This document shows positions 62,241 through 64,000 of a DNA stretch of 64,000 nucleotides, in pieces. Position numbers and translations under genes: made by a program. Each line of letters opens with the position of its first letter. The stretch's first letter is position 1. Where the stretch lies: positions 1 through 64,000 of the forward strand of contig NZ_JANBVH010000011.1 of the NCBI RefSeq assembly GCF_024273235.1, in the 5' to 3' direction. The DNA comes from Sphingomonas faeni. Its GTDB lineage: Bacteria; Pseudomonadota; Alphaproteobacteria; Sphingomonadales; Sphingomonadaceae. The notes beneath the pieces were generated by a model, which was given only the letters and a program-made list of their open reading frames with translations, was not told the DNA's origin and ran no database searches.

Positions 62241-62570
62241 TCAGCGAACAGCGCCGATGCTGGCGAGTTGGGTCCCGCTCCCTCCGAGCAACGCGGCCAG
62301 CTTCACGCTCGCATCCGCGGTCATCTCCTGACGGCACTGCCGCGAATCGGCGAGCGCGTCGAGGCCACCGGTCCGCGGCTGGCAGGCGCTGGCGATTGCC
62401 GAGCGCAGCCGGCGCTGGAACGCGGTCCGCCCGGCATCGCTGGTCAGGTCGAGCCCGGCGCGCGATACGCGCACCGACACCGGTTCGCGCGCGGGACTGG
62501 CCGATGCGCCCGCCGAGAACAGGCACGCGCCGACGATCGCCGCCGAAGCGACGCTGATGAAAAGCTTCAT
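62241..62570 (-). CDS. UrcA-family exported protein
   Basis: This 109-residue periplasmic protein has a signal peptide (ISVASAAIVGACLFSAGASA). The UrcA core follows: VRVSRAGLDLTSDAGRTAFQRRLRSAIASACQ, with paired cysteines (SACQP, RQCRQEM). UrcA proteins are frequent in sphingomonads and related groups, with no established function. A GGAAC-N17-CGTC promoter candidate lies about 120 bp upstream. Confidence 0.85.
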   Translation of the reverse strand: MKLFISVASAAIVGACLFSAGASASPAREPVSVRVSRAGLDLTSDAGRTAFQRRLRSAIASACQPRTGGLDALADSRQCRQEMTADASVKLAALLGGSGTQLASIGAVR

Positions 62571-62668
62571 GATGATGTTCCTCGATTGGTCCTGCGGTCC
62601 GCGGGCCTCGGCCTGCGGGCGACGGCGCCAGTGCGTCGGGACGCCTTTCTGTATGCGGCATCTCCGAC

Positions 62669-62694
62669 GACGAACCTCGTCGCTGCGCAGTTCC
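62669..62694 (-). promoter_or_regulatory. Possible EcfG-type general stress promoter of the UrcA gene
   Basis: On the minus strand GGAAC (62690-62694) is followed after 17 bases by CGTC (62669-62672). The alphaproteobacterial EcfG consensus is GGAAC-N16/17-CGTT, so one base differs. The 5' untranslated region would be about 95 bases. Confidence 0.35.
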
Positions 62695-62850
62695 TAGGCT
62701 CGCTTCATGACGCCCACGCGACGCTTTCGCGACGGTTCGACACCGCCACCACCATTCGCCGCACATAGTCGCAAGCGCCGCGCGAACGGCCCGATGTCAC
62801 ATGCCCGGATATCGCTCGAACGCAGGCAATGCGGCCACGTCCGCCATCCA

Positions 62851-63201
62851 CTACAGGCGATCGGCCACCTGGATATGCGCACCCGGCGTCACCGCTTCGG
62901 GATCGTCGAGCGTACATGACTGCACATCGATGATTCCCGGCAAAAATTCGGCGTTGGCATAGGACAGCCCCGTCCCGCACCGCCCGCAGAACTGCCGCCG
63001 GCCAGATGCGGACGATTCGTACGTCACCGGATCGCCCGAGATCGTCACCTGCTCCGTCTTGAACGCGATCCAGCCGACCATCGGCGCGCCCGAACTCCGA
63101 CGGCAATCGCCGCAATGACACAGCGCATGATGCTCGGGCTCGCCCTGGGTTTCGTAGTGGATCGCGCCGCAATGGCACCGCCCCGTCATTTTTGTCGTCA
63201 T
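62851..63201 (-). CDS. GFA-family (CENP-V/GFA) zinc protein
   Basis: This 116-residue protein has the GFA zinc sites: GRCHCGAIHYE, CHCGDCRRSSGAPMVGW and FCGRCGTGLSY. Family members include glutathione-dependent formaldehyde-activating enzyme, but most are uncharacterised and glutathione use is not shown here. ATG 63201 gives the standard start; the frame to 63252 is longer but unlike the family. Confidence 0.9.
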   Translation of the reverse strand: MTTKMTGRCHCGAIHYETQGEPEHHALCHCGDCRRSSGAPMVGWIAFKTEQVTISGDPVTYESSASGRRQFCGRCGTGLSYANAEFLPGIIDVQSCTLDDPEAVTPGAHIQVADRL

Positions 63202-63254
63202 GGCCAGTCCCCTATAGTCCCTGTTTGCTCGACACGGCCCTGCCGACGGCAATC

Positions 63255-63292
63255 CTCATCCTACAGAAACGGCCCTCATCCTACAGAAACGG
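63255..63292 (-). repeat. 20-bp tandem repeat over the stop of the PDZ/protease gene
   Basis: CTCATCCTACAGAAACGG occurs at 63255-63272 and 63275-63292, period 20. On the minus strand each copy holds the codons before the stop (Pro-Phe-Leu or similar) and the TAG. Confidence 0.9.
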
Positions 63293-64000
63293 CTTGAGGA
63301 CGAACGTCCGGTCCGACGCGATGCCACCCCGTTCGACCGACAGCGTCACTGGCGTACCCGGCGCGCCGCTGATCTTGCGGATCACCGTCGGGAACGGTTC
63401 GCCGACGATCCGGTCGCCGATCTTGACGCCCGCAGCAGCAGCCGGACTGCCCGTACCGACCGCGGCCACGGTCATGCTTTCGCCTTTCCGGTCGATCCAC
63501 AGCCCCGACATCCCATAGCGCTCTTCCGAAGCGTCGGCGGTGGTGTGCCGTTTGACCCACAGCGCACGCGCCCGCACGTCCGTCGACAGGTTGAACTGCC
63601 GCAATACCTGCAACCCGATGATGCCGTTGACCCGCGGCCGCGTGTCTCCCTCGCCGCGAAGCATGACCAATGGGCGGTCGAACTGCGAGTCGCCGAACGT
63701 GAAGCTGGCGGCGCGCACGATCCTGGCAATCCCGGCCTGTCCGCCGATCCCGCGCGGCCGCACCGGCGCGTAGGGCTGCGTCTCGTTCCACAACCCGAGC
63801 GATTGCGCGGTCGGCCGATCAAGCGACAATCCGCCCGGCGCCCCCGTATCGAGCAGGAACCGCAGGCCCCTGCCCCCGACCGTTGCACTCCCGTACAGAT
63901 GCCGCGATCCGGCGCCAGGTCCGCTCCCCGACGCCATGTCGCTGATCGCGGACTCGATCCGGTAATAGCCGGTCCGCGGCGGGTGCCCGTCGGGATAGGT
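63281..64000 (-). CDS. Retropepsin-like aspartyl protease with PDZ domain (partial)
   Basis: The 3' part of a gene whose start lies beyond the right edge. The frame stays open through 63938-64000 (reading TYPDGHPPRTGYYRIESAI), so the ATG at 63937 is internal. The visible 239 residues include an aspartyl-protease lobe with FLLDTGAPGGLSLD (catalytic DTG), INGIIGLQVLR-type VNGIIGLQVLRQFNLS as the lobe closer, and a PDZ-like end (VAAVGTGSPAAAAGVKIGDRIVG). A preceding lobe and signal peptide are expected outside the window. Substrate unknown. Confidence 0.85.
   Translation of the reverse strand, partial: TYPDGHPPRTGYYRIESAISDMASGSGPGAGSRHLYGSATVGGRGLRFLLDTGAPGGLSLDRPTAQSLGLWNETQPYAPVRPRGIGGQAGIARIVRAASFTFGDSQFDRPLVMLRGEGDTRPRVNGIIGLQVLRQFNLSTDVRARALWVKRHTTADASEERYGMSGLWIDRKGESMTVAAVGTGSPAAAAGVKIGDRIVGEPFPTVIRKISGAPGTPVTLSVERGGIASDRTFVLKPFL

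Noticed and set aside
1..64000. tRNA, rRNA and CRISPR loci
   Set aside because: Reading the intergenic spaces showed no cloverleaf-like conserved T-loop, rRNA or repeat-spacer array; most gaps are too short.

Overview
The window is GC-rich DNA from a free-living alphaproteobacterium, most likely a sphingomonad (Sphingomonas or a close relative). This is inferred from large TonB-dependent receptors, an UrcA-family protein, NodT-type outer-membrane factors, a one-operon pob/pca pathway and dispersed intergenic palindromes. It is an inference from gene content, not a database result. I see no rRNA, tRNA, CRISPR array or phage module. Long open frames opposite most genes are shadows caused by the base composition.

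Layout. 1-1.43 kb: an IS701-type insertion sequence cut by the window edge, its transposase frame broken in an A8 run. 1.5-4.6 kb: a periplasmic beta-propeller sensor with a GGEEF diguanylate cyclase. 4.7-9.6 kb: a tripartite drug-efflux operon (outer-membrane factor, HlyD/EmrA, EmrB) with a divergent TetR regulator and two matching operators. 9.7-13.5 kb: a tightly packed signalling operon (cysteine-bearing membrane protein, KaiC-like ATPase, HWE histidine kinase, single-domain response regulator, DUF3253 protein) with no KaiB. 13.7-22.9 kb: a stress and envelope region with an acetyltransferase, a P-type cation ATPase coupled to an L,D-transpeptidase, Hsp20 behind a ROSE-like RNA thermometer, AqpZ, a CsbD-like protein, a mechanosensitive channel and small exported proteins. 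23.0-31.6 kb: a heavy-metal-type RND efflux operon with a degenerate aspartic-protease-like gene at its end, divergent from an OmpR/EnvZ-type pair.

31.6-40.2 kb: an AraC-type regulator (PobR-like) diverges from an eight-gene operon, pobA-pcaI-pcaJ-pcaH-pcaG-pcaB-pcaL-pcaF. It encodes the whole route from 4-hydroxybenzoate through protocatechuate to succinyl-CoA and acetyl-CoA, including a fused enol-lactonase/decarboxylase. 40.2-44.35 kb: a TPP riboswitch heads a TonB receptor, an APH-fold kinase and a PnuC-type permease, read here as a thiamine scavenging operon. 44.4-52.4 kb: a Tat-exported GH127 glycosidase, a glutamine amidotransferase, an amidohydrolase behind a perfect palindrome, an orphan OmpR-type regulator and a large TonB receptor.

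52.7-60.1 kb: a six-gene glycan cluster with a P-loop sulfotransferase-like protein, four glycosyltransferases and a fused sucrose-phosphate synthase/phosphatase. This is my best candidate for an uncharacterised system. 60.3-64 kb: a PiT phosphate transporter, UrcA, a GFA-family protein and a truncated PDZ/aspartyl-protease gene. Two themes run across the window: short tandem duplications that include stop codons at three gene ends, and 15-bp in-frame repeats at four gene starts. Three copies of a palindromic intergenic element flank the glycan and phosphate genes.
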